Source: Flavimobilis sp052324925 (GTDB lineage: Bacteria > Actinomycetota > Actinomycetes > Actinomycetales > Cellulomonadaceae). From it: 64,000 nt of DNA. Each line of letters begins with the position of its first letter. The first letter of the stretch is position 1. Both the position numbers and the translations under genes were made by a program. The notes beneath the pieces were generated by a model, which was given only the letters and a program-made list of their open reading frames with translations, ran no database searches and was not told the origin of the DNA. Shown here piece after piece: positions 6,857-15,180 of this stretch. The stretch lies in assembly GCA_052324925.1 (NCBI GenBank), contig JBQPRE010000003.1, one strand, 5' to 3'.

Positions 6857-8758
6857 ATGTCGACGTCCGAGCAGGGTGCGCCTTCGCGCGCCCTTGACGC
6901 CCAGCCCACCCCCACCTTCGCCGATCTCGGCCTGCCCGACGCCCTCATGGCGGCGGTCGCCGACCTTGGCTTCCAGACGCCGTCGGCCATCCAGGTCGAA
7001 GCCATCCCGTCGCTCCTCAGCGGCCGCGACATCACGGGCATCGCCCAGACCGGAACCGGCAAGACCGCCGCATTCGGCCTCCCGATGCTCGCCGCCGTTG
7101 ACCCGAACCTCCGCGCGACCCAGGCGCTCGTCCTCACCCCGACGCGCGAGCTCGCGATGCAGGTGGCCGACGCCATCGCATCGTTCGCGACGCACCTTCC
7201 CGGGCTCGAGGTCCTCGCTGTCTACGGCGGCTCCCCCTACATCCCCCAGCAGCGTGCGCTCCAGCGCGGCGCGCAGGTCGTCGTCGGGACCCCCGGCCGA
7301 GTCATCGACCACATGGAGCGCGGCGCGCTCGTCATGGACGGCATCCGCTTCCTCGTCCTCGACGAGGCCGACGAGATGCTCCGCATGGGATTCGCCGAGG
7401 ACGTCGACACCGTCTTCGCCCGCGCGCCCCGCGAGCGTCAGGTCGCCCTCTTCTCGGCCACCATGCCCCCGCAGATCCGTCGCGTCGCCTCAGAGCACCT
7501 CACCAACCCCGTCGAGATCGCCGTCGCCCGCCAGGCCTCGACCGTGACCTCGGTCGTCCAGGAGTACGCTGTCGTCCCGTTCCGTCACAAGGTCGGAGCT
7601 CTCAGCCGCGTGCTCGCCACGTCCGACGCCGACGCTGCGATCGTCTTCTGCCGCACGCGTGGTGCCGCCGAGGAGGTCGGCTCGGAGCTCGTCGCCAAGG
7701 GCATCTCGGCGGCAACCATCTCGGGTGACGTCGCTCAGAAGGAGCGCGAGCGCATCGTCGAGCGTCTGCGAGGCGGTCAGCTCGACGTCCTCGTCGCGAC
7801 CGACGTCGCGGCTCGCGGCCTCGACGTCGAGCGCATCGGCCTCGTCGTGAACTTCGACCTCCCGGGCGAGCCCGAGGCATACGTCCACCGCATCGGCCGG
7901 ACGGGCCGTGCCGGACGCACGGGCCGTGCCCTGTCGTTCGTCACCCCGAACGAGCGCGGCCGCCTGCGCGGCATCGAGCGCACGACGCGCACGCCGCTCA
8001 CGCTCATCGAGATCCCGACGCCCGCAGACGTCTCGGCGCACCGCGCCCGGAGCGTTCTCACGCAGGTCCCCGCGCGCATCGAGTCGGGTCGCCTCGACCT
8101 CTACCGCGGTCTGCTCTCGTCGTTCGCAGCCGAGTCCGGGACGGACCCGCTCGAGATCGCTGCGGCGCTCGTCGCCCTCCACGTCGGAGACGACGGCCCC
8201 AGCGCGTACGCCGAGCAGATGGCGGCCGAGGCCGAGCGTGACGAGGCCCGTCGCCTCGAGCAGCGCGCCAAGGAGCGCACCTCCGAGCGTGGTGGACGCA
8301 GCGACGACCGTCGCTTCGAGGACCGCCGTGACGACCGTCGCAACGACGGCCGCATCGCACGGCGCGAGCCCGGTGTCGCCGGGACCCGCTACCGCATTGC
8401 CGTCGGTCGCAACCACGGCATCCAGCCGCGCGGCATCGTCGGTGCGCTCACGAACGAGGGCGGCCTCTCGGGCTCGGACCTCGGCAAGATCGACATCTTC
8501 GGCAGCTTCTCGCTCGTCGAGATCACCTCGACGCTCGACGACCAGACGATCGAGCGCATCTCGCGCTCGCGCGTCGGCGGCAAGGCGCTGCGGATGACGC
8601 TCGACGAGGGCGCGCCGCCCGCACGTGGTGGCCGCGAGGAGCGTCCGACGTACGGCCGCCGCGACGAGCGTGGCCCGCGTCGTGACGAGCGTGGCCCCCG
8701 CCGCGACGACCGTCACCGCTCGGCCGACGCCCCGCGCACGACGCGCTGGGCTCGCTGA
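6857..8758 (+). CDS. deaD: DEAD-box ATP-dependent RNA helicase
   Basis: 633 residues. Helicase motifs in order: Q motif around residues 40-46, Walker A AQTGTGKT 63-70, PTREL, DEAD 169-172, SAT 200-202, and HRIGRTGR 344-351. A long Arg/Asp/Glu-rich linker leads to a DbpA-type RNA-binding domain at about 512-585 (RYRIAVGRNHGIQPRGIVGA), and the tail holds repeated DERGPRR units. This is the DeaD/CsdA architecture, which remodels RNA in ribosome assembly and mRNA decay, often in the cold. ATG 6857 has no clear ribosome binding site. The frame is open back to 6770, so a longer product is possible but the extension looks non-conserved. Confidence 0.92.
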   Translation: MSTSEQGAPSRALDAQPTPTFADLGLPDALMAAVADLGFQTPSAIQVEAIPSLLSGRDITGIAQTGTGKTAAFGLPMLAAVDPNLRATQALVLTPTRELAMQVADAIASFATHLPGLEVLAVYGGSPYIPQQRALQRGAQVVVGTPGRVIDHMERGALVMDGIRFLVLDEADEMLRMGFAEDVDTVFARAPRERQVALFSATMPPQIRRVASEHLTNPVEIAVARQASTVTSVVQEYAVVPFRHKVGALSRVLATSDADAAIVFCRTRGAAEEVGSELVAKGISAATISGDVAQKERERIVERLRGGQLDVLVATDVAARGLDVERIGLVVNFDLPGEPEAYVHRIGRTGRAGRTGRALSFVTPNERGRLRGIERTTRTPLTLIEIPTPADVSAHRARSVLTQVPARIESGRLDLYRGLLSSFAAESGTDPLEIAAALVALHVGDDGPSAYAEQMAAEAERDEARRLEQRAKERTSERGGRSDDRRFEDRRDDRRNDGRIARREPGVAGTRYRIAVGRNHGIQPRGIVGALTNEGGLSGSDLGKIDIFGSFSLVEITSTLDDQTIERISRSRVGGKALRMTLDEGAPPARGGREERPTYGRRDERGPRRDERGPRRDDRHRSADAPRTTRWAR

Positions 8759-8766
8759 CCGCAAGC

Positions 8767-8828
8767 AGACGCCGGTGGCCGGGAACCCCCGGCCGGCACC
8801 CCTCGCGGGGTGCCGGCCACCGGCGTCT
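8767..8828. terminator. Nested bidirectional terminator hairpins
   Basis: AGACGCCGGTGGCCGG at 8767-8782 pairs perfectly with the complementary 16 bases at 8813-8828. Inside is a second perfect hairpin, GCCGGCACCCC / GGGGTGCCGGC. The two share bases, so they are alternatives. They lie between the convergent helicase and PH-domain genes. Confidence 0.7.
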
Positions 8829-8882
8829 GTGCCTGACCGCACGTGGCTCCCGGCATCCCGACGCGTCAGTTGCCGGACGCGC

Positions 8883-9350
8883 TCAGCGTTCGGGTTCGGT
8901 CGCCTCGCCGTACCGTTCGACGAGGGTGGCGAGCCGCACGGCTTCGGAGCGCCCGTAGGCGCCGTCAGACGACTGCACGGCCATGACCGCTGTCGTCGTG
9001 CCGTCGGTGAGGTCGAGCGTCACCCAGGGCTGCCCAGAGGCAAGCCGCACGGCCTCGACCTGCGCCCACTCGAGCGATCGCGTCCGCACGAGGTTGCGCA
9101 CGACGATCCCCTCGGGGCTCACGAGAGCGAGCACCCCCGCGTGCCGCACGAGCAGCCAGACGGCGAACCCGACGACGAGCACGAACGCCCCCATGTTGAG
9201 CGGGTCGTAGCCCGGGCCGGGATGTCCGGGAGAGACGAGCAGGATGAACGCCGCTCCCACGACGATGGCCGCGGCTAGCACGCGCCCGACGATGCGCGCC
9301 CCTCGGGGCCGGAAGGGCTCGAAGAGCGACGCGTCGTCGGTGGCAGCCAT
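8883..9350 (-). CDS. PH-domain membrane protein downstream of hisG
   Basis: 155 residues from ATG 9350. Two hydrophobic segments lie near residues 22-40 and 57-75, followed by a bacterial PH-like domain (VLALVSPEGIVVRNLVRTRS, LEWAQVEAVRLASG, then TLVERYG near the end). Proteins of this build, with a PH domain behind two membrane helices, are frequent directly after hisG in actinobacteria; their function is unknown. It starts 5 bases after the hisG stop, so it is most likely in the his transcript. Confidence 0.75.
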   Translation of the reverse strand: MAATDDASLFEPFRPRGARIVGRVLAAAIVVGAAFILLVSPGHPGPGYDPLNMGAFVLVVGFAVWLLVRHAGVLALVSPEGIVVRNLVRTRSLEWAQVEAVRLASGQPWVTLDLTDGTTTAVMAVQSSDGAYGRSEAVRLATLVERYGEATEPER

Positions 9351-9355
9351 GAGCG

Positions 9356-10207
9356 CTACAGACGGCTCGCGAGGATCGAGGTGACGATGATCGCGCGTGC
9401 GCCCACCTCGTAGAGGTCGTCCATGACGCGGTTCGTCTGCTTGCGTCGAACCATGGCGCGCACGGCGGCCCACTCACGGTCGTGGAGCGGCGAGACGGTC
9501 GGCGACTCGAGGCCGGGCGTGATCGCCACGGCGGCGTCGACCTTGCCGACCGGGACGTCGTAGTCCATGAGGACGTACTCGCGGGCCGTGAGCACGCCCT
9601 GGAGGCGCCGGGCGAGCGTCGCCAGTCCCGCGGGGTCGGTCTCACGCCCCGCGCACTTGATGAGCACTGCCTCCGAGCGCAGGATCGGCTCGGCGAAGAT
9701 CTCGAGACCCGCGGCGCGCAGCGTGGTTCCGGTCTCGACCACGTCGGCGATGACGTCGGCGACGCCGAGGCGCACCGACGACTCGACCGCGCCATCGAGG
9801 TGGACGATCGCGGAGGGCTCAACACCCTGCGCGGCGAGGTGGTCGGCGACGAGGCGGTTGTAGGAGGTCGCGACGCGCTTGCCCGCGATCTCAGCGACCG
9901 TCGTCATCGAGCCCGCGGGAGCCGCGTAGCGGAACGTCGAGCCGGCGAAGCCGAGCGGCAGGTGCTCGACGGCGTGAGCGCCGGAGTCAAGAAGGAGGTC
10001 ACGGCCGGTGATCCCCGCGTCGACCGTGCCGGAGCCGACGTACACCGCGACGTCGCGGGGACGCAGGAAGAAGAACTCGGCGTCGTTGTCGGGATCGGCA
10101 AGCACGAGCTCGCGCGAGTCGCGGCGCTGGCGGTAGCCGGCCTCGCGCAGCATCTCGACGGCGGGTTCTGACAGGGAACCCTTGTTAGGGACGGCGATAC
10201 GGAGCAC
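9356..10207 (-). CDS. hisG: ATP phosphoribosyltransferase (HisG, long form)
   Basis: 283 residues, the length of the long HisG form that carries its own C-terminal ACT-like regulatory domain and needs no HisZ. It begins LRIAVPNKGSLSEPAVEML, has the substrate-site segment DAGITGRDLLLDSG, and the PRPP-binding stretch DVIADVVETGTTLRAAGLEI. It catalyses the first step of histidine synthesis, joining ATP and PRPP, and is normally inhibited by histidine. hisE lies 93 bases upstream on the same strand. Together they form the hisE-hisG pair common in actinobacteria, separate from the main his operon. Confidence 0.95.
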   Translation of the reverse strand: MLRIAVPNKGSLSEPAVEMLREAGYRQRRDSRELVLADPDNDAEFFFLRPRDVAVYVGSGTVDAGITGRDLLLDSGAHAVEHLPLGFAGSTFRYAAPAGSMTTVAEIAGKRVATSYNRLVADHLAAQGVEPSAIVHLDGAVESSVRLGVADVIADVVETGTTLRAAGLEIFAEPILRSEAVLIKCAGRETDPAGLATLARRLQGVLTAREYVLMDYDVPVGKVDAAVAITPGLESPTVSPLHDREWAAVRAMVRRKQTNRVMDDLYEVGARAIIVTSILASRL

Positions 10208-10300
10208 TGGGGGTCCTTCGGGTTGGCCCCGAGGCGGTCACAGCCGCGTCGGGCGGAGTATCGGCAAGACGGGGCGAGGCAACGGACTGGTCCGCGGCTC

Positions 10301-10564
10301 TCAGAGGTAGGAGTAGACGTCCTCGAGGGTCAGGCCCTTGGCGACCATGAGCACCTGGAGGTGATAGAGCAGCTGGGAGATCTCTTCCGAGAGCTCGGCG
10401 GGACTCTGATACTCCGCGGCCATCCATACCTCGGCCGCTTCCTCAACGATCTTCTTGCCGATGGCATGCACGCCCGCGTCAAGCTCCTTGACGGTGCCCG
10501 ATCCCTCGGGACGTTCCACGGCCTTGCGGCCCAGCTCGGCGAACAGCGTGTCGAAGGTCTTCAC
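10301..10564 (-). CDS. hisE: Phosphoribosyl-ATP pyrophosphatase
   Basis: 87 residues from GTG 10564, the usual length; the longer open frame from 10642 crosses the upstream terminator and is rejected. The family signature EEAAEVWMAA with GKKIVEEAAEV lies in the middle and SQLLYHLQVLMV follows, an all-alpha MazG-like fold that hydrolyses phosphoribosyl-ATP in the second step of histidine synthesis. The start codon has no ribosome binding site but has a TAGGCT -10 only 8 bases upstream, so the mRNA is predicted to be leaderless. hisG follows. Confidence 0.95.
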   Translation of the reverse strand: MKTFDTLFAELGRKAVERPEGSGTVKELDAGVHAIGKKIVEEAAEVWMAAEYQSPAELSEEISQLLYHLQVLMVAKGLTLEDVYSYL

Positions 10565-10572
10565 GATCTGGC

Positions 10573-10578
10573 AGCCTA
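10573..10578 (-). promoter_or_regulatory. -10 box for leaderless hisE transcript
   Basis: TAGGCT on the minus strand ends 8 bases before the hisE GTG, which itself lacks a Shine-Dalgarno sequence. No good -35 is visible. Position directly after the rib operon terminator supports a new transcript starting here. Confidence 0.45.
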
Positions 10579-10585
10579 GCGCGGA

Positions 10586-10637
10586 GACGGCCGTGGCCGG
10601 TGCTCGTCCCGAGGGACGGGCACCTGCCACAGCCGTC
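10586..10637. terminator. Terminator at end of riboflavin operon
   Basis: Two 25-base arms match at 22 positions around a 2-base centre, starting 23 bases after the ribH stop. There is no T tract, as is common in high-GC genomes. It isolates hisE-hisG from the rib operon. Confidence 0.7.
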
Positions 10638-10659
10638 GTCACACCATGGCCGCTCGACG

Positions 10660-11127
10660 TCAGAGCGCGCGCAGCGCGACGACCGTCGCGATCGCCGCCT
10701 CGACGGCCTCGGCGCCCTTGTCCTCGCTCGACCCCTCAAGGCCCGCACGCTCGCGCGCCTGCTCGACCGTGTCGACCGTGAGCACCCCGAAGCCGACGGG
10801 CACACCCGTGCGCACGGCGACGTCGGTGAGCCCCGCCGTCACGCCCTGGCAGACGTACTCGAAGTGCGGGGTGCCCCCGCGCACGACGACGCCGAGGGCC
10901 ACGACGAGGTCGTAGCCCGCCGATGCGGCGCGGCTCGCGACAACCGGAAGCTCCATCGAGCCCGGAACGCGGATCTCGGTGACGTCCGTGAGATGCGCGG
11001 CCGCGAACGCTCGACGCGCCCCGGCCACGAGCCCGTCCATGATCTCGGTGTGCCAGCTCGCGGCGACCAGCACCGCCCGCAGGCCCGTGCCGTCCGTGTT
11101 GACGTGGGGTGCTCCCTCTCCGCTCAT
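10660..11127 (-). CDS. ribH: 6,7-dimethyl-8-ribityllumazine synthase
   Basis: 155 residues. The substrate-binding segments of lumazine synthase are visible: ASWHTEI near residue 25, VPGSMELPVVA around 54, and ALGVVVRGGTPHFEYVC with the catalytic histidine around 88. It condenses the pyrimidinedione with dihydroxybutanone phosphate in the penultimate step of riboflavin synthesis, as a 60-mer or decamer in known cases. Its ATG overlaps the ribBA stop (ATGA). It is the last gene of ribD-ribE-ribBA-ribH. Confidence 0.95.
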   Translation of the reverse strand: MSGEGAPHVNTDGTGLRAVLVAASWHTEIMDGLVAGARRAFAAAHLTDVTEIRVPGSMELPVVASRAASAGYDLVVALGVVVRGGTPHFEYVCQGVTAGLTDVAVRTGVPVGFGVLTVDTVEQARERAGLEGSSEDKGAEAVEAAIATVVALRAL

Positions 11128-12416
11128 CGCGGGTCCTCCTCGGTAGTCGTCGTGGTGCTCGTCACGCGGTCGATCGTGTCGAGCACGTGACCCATCGCGA
11201 GCTTCTTTGTCAGCAGGTAGGCGTGATTGTGAGCCGTGTGCCCCACTTCGAGGCGCCGCGTGCTCGCGACGTCGATCCCGTTGGCTGTGAGCCCCGAGGT
11301 CTTCGCCGGGTTGTTCGTGAGGAGCTCGATGTGGTCGAGCCCGAGGTCGCCCAGGATCGCGGCCGCCGCGCCGTACTCACGCCGGTCGGCTGGCCACCCG
11401 AGCTCGATGTTGGCCTCGACCGTGTCGAGGCCGCGGTCCTGAAGCTCGTACGCGGCGATCTTGGCGACGAGGCCGATGCCACGACCCTCGTGCCCCCGCA
11501 GGTAGATGACCGCGCCACCCTCGTGCGCGACCGCGGCCATCGCGGCATGCAGCTGAGGACCACAGTCACAGCGCGCCGACCCGAACGCATCGCCCGTCAG
11601 ACACTCCGAGTGCACGCGGACGACGGGACGCTCCCCCGGGGTCGCGGGTGCCGCCGCCGGCACGAGCGCGACGTGCTCGGCGCCGGTGCGCAGGTCGCGG
11701 TACCCGTGGATCCGGAAGTTCCCGTGCTCGGTCGGCAGGTCGGCGACGCCCGTGGGCGCGACCCGCTGGGTGTCGGCCAGGTGGCCGGGCTCCTCGGGGG
11801 TCACCGGGTCATTCGCCCGGCGCCACTCCTGGAGGTCCGCGATCGTGAGGACGACGAGATCCTCGCGCTCGGCGAGCTCCATGACGGCCGGCAGGCGCAT
11901 CATCGTGCCGTCGTCGTGCACGAGCTCCGCGATCGCGCCCACCTCGCCGAGCCCGGCGAGACGCACGAGGTCGACTGCGGCCTCCGTGTGACCACCACGG
12001 TGGAGCACGCCGCCCGCAACCGCGCGCAGCGGCAGGACGTGGCCCGGACGGATGAGGTCGATCGGCCCTGAGACCGGGTCGGCGAGGACCCGCAGGGTGC
12101 GCGTCCGGTCGGCGGCCGAGATCCCTGTCGTCACACCCGTCGCCGCGTCGACGGTCACCGTGTAGGCGGTGCGCCGCGGATCCTGGGACTGGGGAACCAT
12201 GAGGGGCAGCTCGAGCGCATCAGCGCGCGGACCTGGCATCGGGGCGCACAAGTACCCCGACGAGTGGCGGATCGTCCACGCGACCCACGCGTCGGTCGCG
12301 TTCGAGGCCGCGAGGATGACGTCAGCCTCGTTCTCGCGGTCCGGGTTGTCGGCGACGAGGACGGGGCGTCCGAGCCGGAGCTGGTCGAGGGCCTCCTCGA
12401 CGGTTGCCAGCCTCAT
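11124..12416 (-). CDS. ribBA: Bifunctional DHBP synthase / GTP cyclohydrolase II
   Basis: 430 residues with two domains. The N-terminal RibB part (about 1-205) has DNPDRENEADVILAA, holding the acidic metal- and substrate-binding residues, and the segment TAYTVTVDAATGVTTGISAADR. The C-terminal RibA part has the zinc cysteines in CLTGDAFGSARCDCG and the substrate motif LRGHEGRGIGL. It supplies both precursors of lumazine: dihydroxybutanone phosphate from ribulose 5-phosphate and the pyrimidine from GTP. The true start is ATG 12416, overlapping the ribE stop as ATGA; the longer frame runs into ribE. It is under the FMN riboswitch upstream of ribD. Confidence 0.95.
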   Translation of the reverse strand: MRLATVEEALDQLRLGRPVLVADNPDRENEADVILAASNATDAWVAWTIRHSSGYLCAPMPGPRADALELPLMVPQSQDPRRTAYTVTVDAATGVTTGISAADRTRTLRVLADPVSGPIDLIRPGHVLPLRAVAGGVLHRGGHTEAAVDLVRLAGLGEVGAIAELVHDDGTMMRLPAVMELAEREDLVVLTIADLQEWRRANDPVTPEEPGHLADTQRVAPTGVADLPTEHGNFRIHGYRDLRTGAEHVALVPAAAPATPGERPVVRVHSECLTGDAFGSARCDCGPQLHAAMAAVAHEGGAVIYLRGHEGRGIGLVAKIAAYELQDRGLDTVEANIELGWPADRREYGAAAAILGDLGLDHIELLTNNPAKTSGLTANGIDVASTRRLEVGHTAHNHAYLLTKKLAMGHVLDTIDRVTSTTTTTEEDPR

Positions 12417-13012
12417 GCCTGCGCCCCCACGAGACGCTCCACGTACTTCGCGACGACGTCGACCTCGAGGTTGACCGGGTCGCCCGGCACCAGCGCGCCG
12501 AGCGTCGTGAGCGCGAGAGTCGTCGGGATGAGAGAGATCCCGAAGGAGTCCTCGTCGACGGTCGTCACCGTGAGCGACACGCCGCTCACGGTGATCGAGC
12601 CCTTGCGCACGACGTACCGCAGGACGTCGGCCGGAGCCTCGATGACGAGGTCGTCCCACCGCTCCCCCGGCGTGCGCGACCGCAGCCGCCCCACCGCGTC
12701 GACATGCCCCTGGACGATGTGACCGTCGAGGCGCCCGCCCACGAGCGCGGCGCGCTCGAGGTTGACGGCGTCACCCGGCTCGAGCTCGCCGAGCTGCGTG
12801 TGACGCAGCGTCTCAGGCATGACGTCCGCCTCGAAGGTGCCCGCGGCGGCGTCGAGCGTCGTCACGGTCAGGCAGACGCCGTTGACCGCGATCGAGTCGC
12901 CGTGGGCCGCGCTCGAGGTGACGAGCGCGCCACGGATGGTCAGACGTGCGTCGGTTCCGAGGTTCTCGGAGGCGATGACTTCGCCCTGTTCCTCGACGAT
13001 GCCGGTGAACAT
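12413..13012 (-). CDS. ribE: Riboflavin synthase, alpha chain
   Basis: 199 residues made of two similar halves, the hallmark of the trimeric riboflavin synthase. Each half carries a riboflavin-type binding motif: MFTGIVEEQGEV with NGVCLTV in the first, and HIVQGHVDAVG with VSGVSLTV in the second. It dismutates two lumazines to riboflavin. The ATG shares one base with the ribD stop (TGATG) and the stop overlaps ribBA (ATGA), so the three are translated as a coupled unit. The symbol ribC is used for the same gene in some organisms. Confidence 0.95.
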   Translation of the reverse strand: MFTGIVEEQGEVIASENLGTDARLTIRGALVTSSAAHGDSIAVNGVCLTVTTLDAAAGTFEADVMPETLRHTQLGELEPGDAVNLERAALVGGRLDGHIVQGHVDAVGRLRSRTPGERWDDLVIEAPADVLRYVVRKGSITVSGVSLTVTTVDEDSFGISLIPTTLALTTLGALVPGDPVNLEVDVVAKYVERLVGAQA

Positions 13013-14154
13013 CAGCTCTCCTTCGTAGGGATCGGGTTCTCAGCGTCGGTCGACGCACGCCGAGGGCGGGACACGATGAGGACGTCGGGACCGAGGACCT
13101 CGACGGACACTGGTTCGAGACGCAGGGCCTGCGAGATGGACGTCACGCCGAGGTCGGCGACCGCGCCCCGGCCCGCACCCAGGATGACGGGCGCGACATA
13201 GGCATGGACCTCGTCGACGAGGCCCGCCCGCAGGAACTGCGCGGCGACGCGCGGACCGCCCTCGACGAGGACGTGCCGGACATCGAGCGCCGCGAGCTCG
13301 GTGAGCGCCTCGTGGACGTCGTGCGTCTTGAGGAGGACGAGCCGACCGCCCGGGACGCGTCGGAGGCGGGCCTCGCGCGGGATCTCGGTCCGGCCGAGGA
13401 CGACGCGCAGCGGCTGGTGGACGGACTCGACCGTGCCCTCGGCGCCGGGCATCGGCTCGATGCGGGCCGTGAGCGCGGGATCGTCTGCGAGTGCCGTTCC
13501 GGTGCCGACGAGGATCGCGTCGACCTCGGCGCGATGCGCGTGCGCCCGGTGGCGCGCGGCCTGCGACGTCACCCAGCGGCTCGTGCCGTCGGCGGCCGCG
13601 ACGCGGCCGTCGAGCGTCGTGGCCATCTTCAGGGTCACGTACGGCCGGCCGGTGACGACGGAGTGCAGCCACGCGCGCACGAGATCGTGACCCGAGCCCT
13701 CGGCTGCCTCGACGGGTCCGACGACCGTGACTCCCGCGTCCGCGAGGCGCTGGCCTCCGCCGTGGGCGGCGGCGCTCAGGTCGGCGACCGCGTAGGTGAC
13801 GTCCGCGATGCCCGCTGCGATGAGCGCGTCCGCGCACGGACCGGTCCGGCCCGTGTGCGCGCACGGTTCGAGACTGACGAAGACGGACGCGCCCGCGACA
13901 TCGATCCCCGCGGCGTCCGCCGTCGCGAGGGCGGCAGCCTCTGCGTGGGGCGTGCCCGCGCCACGGTGGTAGCCGGTCGCGAGGACCCGACGAGGGTCAG
14001 TGCCCTCGCCCGCGGCCAGGATGACGCAGCCGACGCGCGGGTTGGGGCCCGCGGCGGGACCGCGCGCCGCGATCTCGATGGCGTGCGCGAGCGCCTCGCG
14101 CGGTGTGAGGTACTCCGGGTGAGGCGCGGTGCCCAGGGGGGCGTCGACGTGCAT
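13012..14154 (-). CDS. ribD: Bifunctional pyrimidine deaminase / reductase
   Basis: 380 residues. The N-terminal deaminase (about 20-160) has the zinc signature HAEAAAL and PCAHTGRTGPCADAL; the C-terminal reductase (about 165-370) has PYVTLKMATTLDGRVA and the NADPH-binding HVLVEGGPRVAAQFL. It carries out the second and third steps of riboflavin synthesis from the GTP branch. GGAG precedes the ATG. It is the first gene of the operon and the direct target of the FMN riboswitch about 100 bases upstream. Confidence 0.95.
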   Translation of the reverse strand: MHVDAPLGTAPHPEYLTPREALAHAIEIAARGPAAGPNPRVGCVILAAGEGTDPRRVLATGYHRGAGTPHAEAAALATADAAGIDVAGASVFVSLEPCAHTGRTGPCADALIAAGIADVTYAVADLSAAAHGGGQRLADAGVTVVGPVEAAEGSGHDLVRAWLHSVVTGRPYVTLKMATTLDGRVAAADGTSRWVTSQAARHRAHAHRAEVDAILVGTGTALADDPALTARIEPMPGAEGTVESVHQPLRVVLGRTEIPREARLRRVPGGRLVLLKTHDVHEALTELAALDVRHVLVEGGPRVAAQFLRAGLVDEVHAYVAPVILGAGRGAVADLGVTSISQALRLEPVSVEVLGPDVLIVSRPRRASTDAENPIPTKES

Positions 14155-14255
14155 GGTCGCTCCAAGACTGTCGGCCCCGGGGCGACGGACGGACGTCCGC
14201 GACGACGCGAATCACCGTGCCACCGACCGGTCGCACGCATGACAACGCCTTCGAC

Positions 14256-14397
14256 ACGTACGCCTCCCATCCGGACTTTGACCGTCGGTCCCGGAGTTCC
14301 ACCGGATCAGCCGAGGGCAGACCACCGGCGGTGGCTGCGACCCGGTTCGCGGACTATGACCGCCGGCTCGGATTTTCACCGACCCCGGAGCACGTGC
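14256..14397 (-). promoter_or_regulatory. FMN riboswitch (RFN element)
   Basis: Read on the minus strand, the conserved RFN blocks are in order: a P1 arm near GCACGTGCTCC, GGGGTCGGTGAAAATCC, GAGCCGGCGGTCATAGTC, CCGCGAACCGG, a variable hairpin, GATCCGGTGGAACTCCGG, GACCGACGGTCAAAGTCC, and GGATGGGAGGCG closing with ACGTG. FMN binding normally shuts off the rib operon. About 100 bases follow before the ribD ATG, without a classical T-tract terminator, so the switch may act on translation or with Rho; that part is inference. Confidence 0.93.
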
Positions 14398-14446
14398 TCA
14401 CCCCCAACAATGCCACACGTCCGCGGTTCATTCCCGCACGTCGCAG

Positions 14447-14469
14447 TGATGTCCGTCGCTCGGACGTCA
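14447..14469 (-). terminator. Hairpin after rpe
   Basis: TGACGTCCG and CGGACATCA (minus strand) form a 9-bp stem with one G-T pair around 5 bases, 6 bases after the rpe stop and before the FMN riboswitch. No T tract is present. Confidence 0.5.
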
Positions 14470-14475
14470 CACCGT

Positions 14476-15141
14476 TCAGTGCGCGCACGCAGCCGTGCCG
14501 AGCGACCGCAGCACCTCGATCTCACCCGCGATGTCCTCGGCGCCGTAGACGGCCGAGCCCGCGACGAAGACATCCGCGCCGGCCTCGGCCGCCCGCTCGA
14601 TCGTCGTGCGCGAGACGCCGCCGTCGATCTGGAGGCGCACCTCGAGGCCCGAGGCGTCGATCGCCGTGCGCGCGCGAGCGATCTTGGCGAGGGTCGCATC
14701 GATGAAGGACTGACCGCCGAAGCCCGGTTCGACCGTCATGATGAGGATCATGTCGAGCTCGGGAAGCAGGTCGATGAACGGCTCGATCGGCGTGGCCGGT
14801 CGAAGCGCGAGCGCCGCACGCGCACCGAGGCGCCGGATCTCGCGGGCGAGGCGGACGGGAGCCGCGGCCGCCTCCGCATGGAACGTCACGGATGCCGCCC
14901 CGGCCTCCGCGTACGCGGGGGCCCAACGATCCGGGTCCGCGATCATGAGGTGCGTGTCAACGGGCACCGGGCAGACCTGGACGATCCGCTCGACGATCGG
15001 AAGACCGAGCGTGAGGTTCGGGACGAAGTGGTTGTCCATGACGTCGACGTGAGCAGCGTCAGCGGACGAGATGGCTTCGAGGTCACGCTGCAGGTTGACG
15101 AAGTCGGCCGACAGGATGCTGGGGTGGATGGCGATGCCCAT
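14476..15141 (-). CDS. rpe: Ribulose-phosphate 3-epimerase
   Basis: 221 residues, a TIM barrel with the expected signatures: HPSILSADF at the start, HVDVMDNHFVPNLTLG with metal-binding His and Asp, DTHLMI, MTVEPGFGGQSF, and QIDGGV with the second catalytic aspartate, then AGSAVYG as the phosphate site. It interconverts ribulose 5-phosphate and xylulose 5-phosphate; ribulose 5-phosphate is also a substrate for the neighbouring RibBA. A TAGGGT box lies 7 bases before the ATG and no ribosome binding site is seen, so a leaderless mRNA is likely. Confidence 0.95.
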   Translation of the reverse strand: MGIAIHPSILSADFVNLQRDLEAISSADAAHVDVMDNHFVPNLTLGLPIVERIVQVCPVPVDTHLMIADPDRWAPAYAEAGAASVTFHAEAAAAPVRLAREIRRLGARAALALRPATPIEPFIDLLPELDMILIMTVEPGFGGQSFIDATLAKIARARTAIDASGLEVRLQIDGGVSRTTIERAAEAGADVFVAGSAVYGAEDIAGEIEVLRSLGTAACAH

Positions 15142-15148
15142 GCCTCGA

Positions 15149-15154
15149 ACCCTA
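15149..15154 (-). promoter_or_regulatory. -10 box for leaderless rpe transcript
   Basis: TAGGGT on the minus strand ends 7 bases before the rpe ATG, in the 39-base gap after rsmB. No -35 of good quality was found. Confidence 0.4.
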
Positions 15155-15180
15155 CCGGCGGCCGGAGCCTGCCGACCCGC

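Noticed and set aside
14155..14255. Rho-independent terminator as output of the FMN riboswitch
   Set aside because: No strong hairpin with a T tract found; the expression platform remains undefined.
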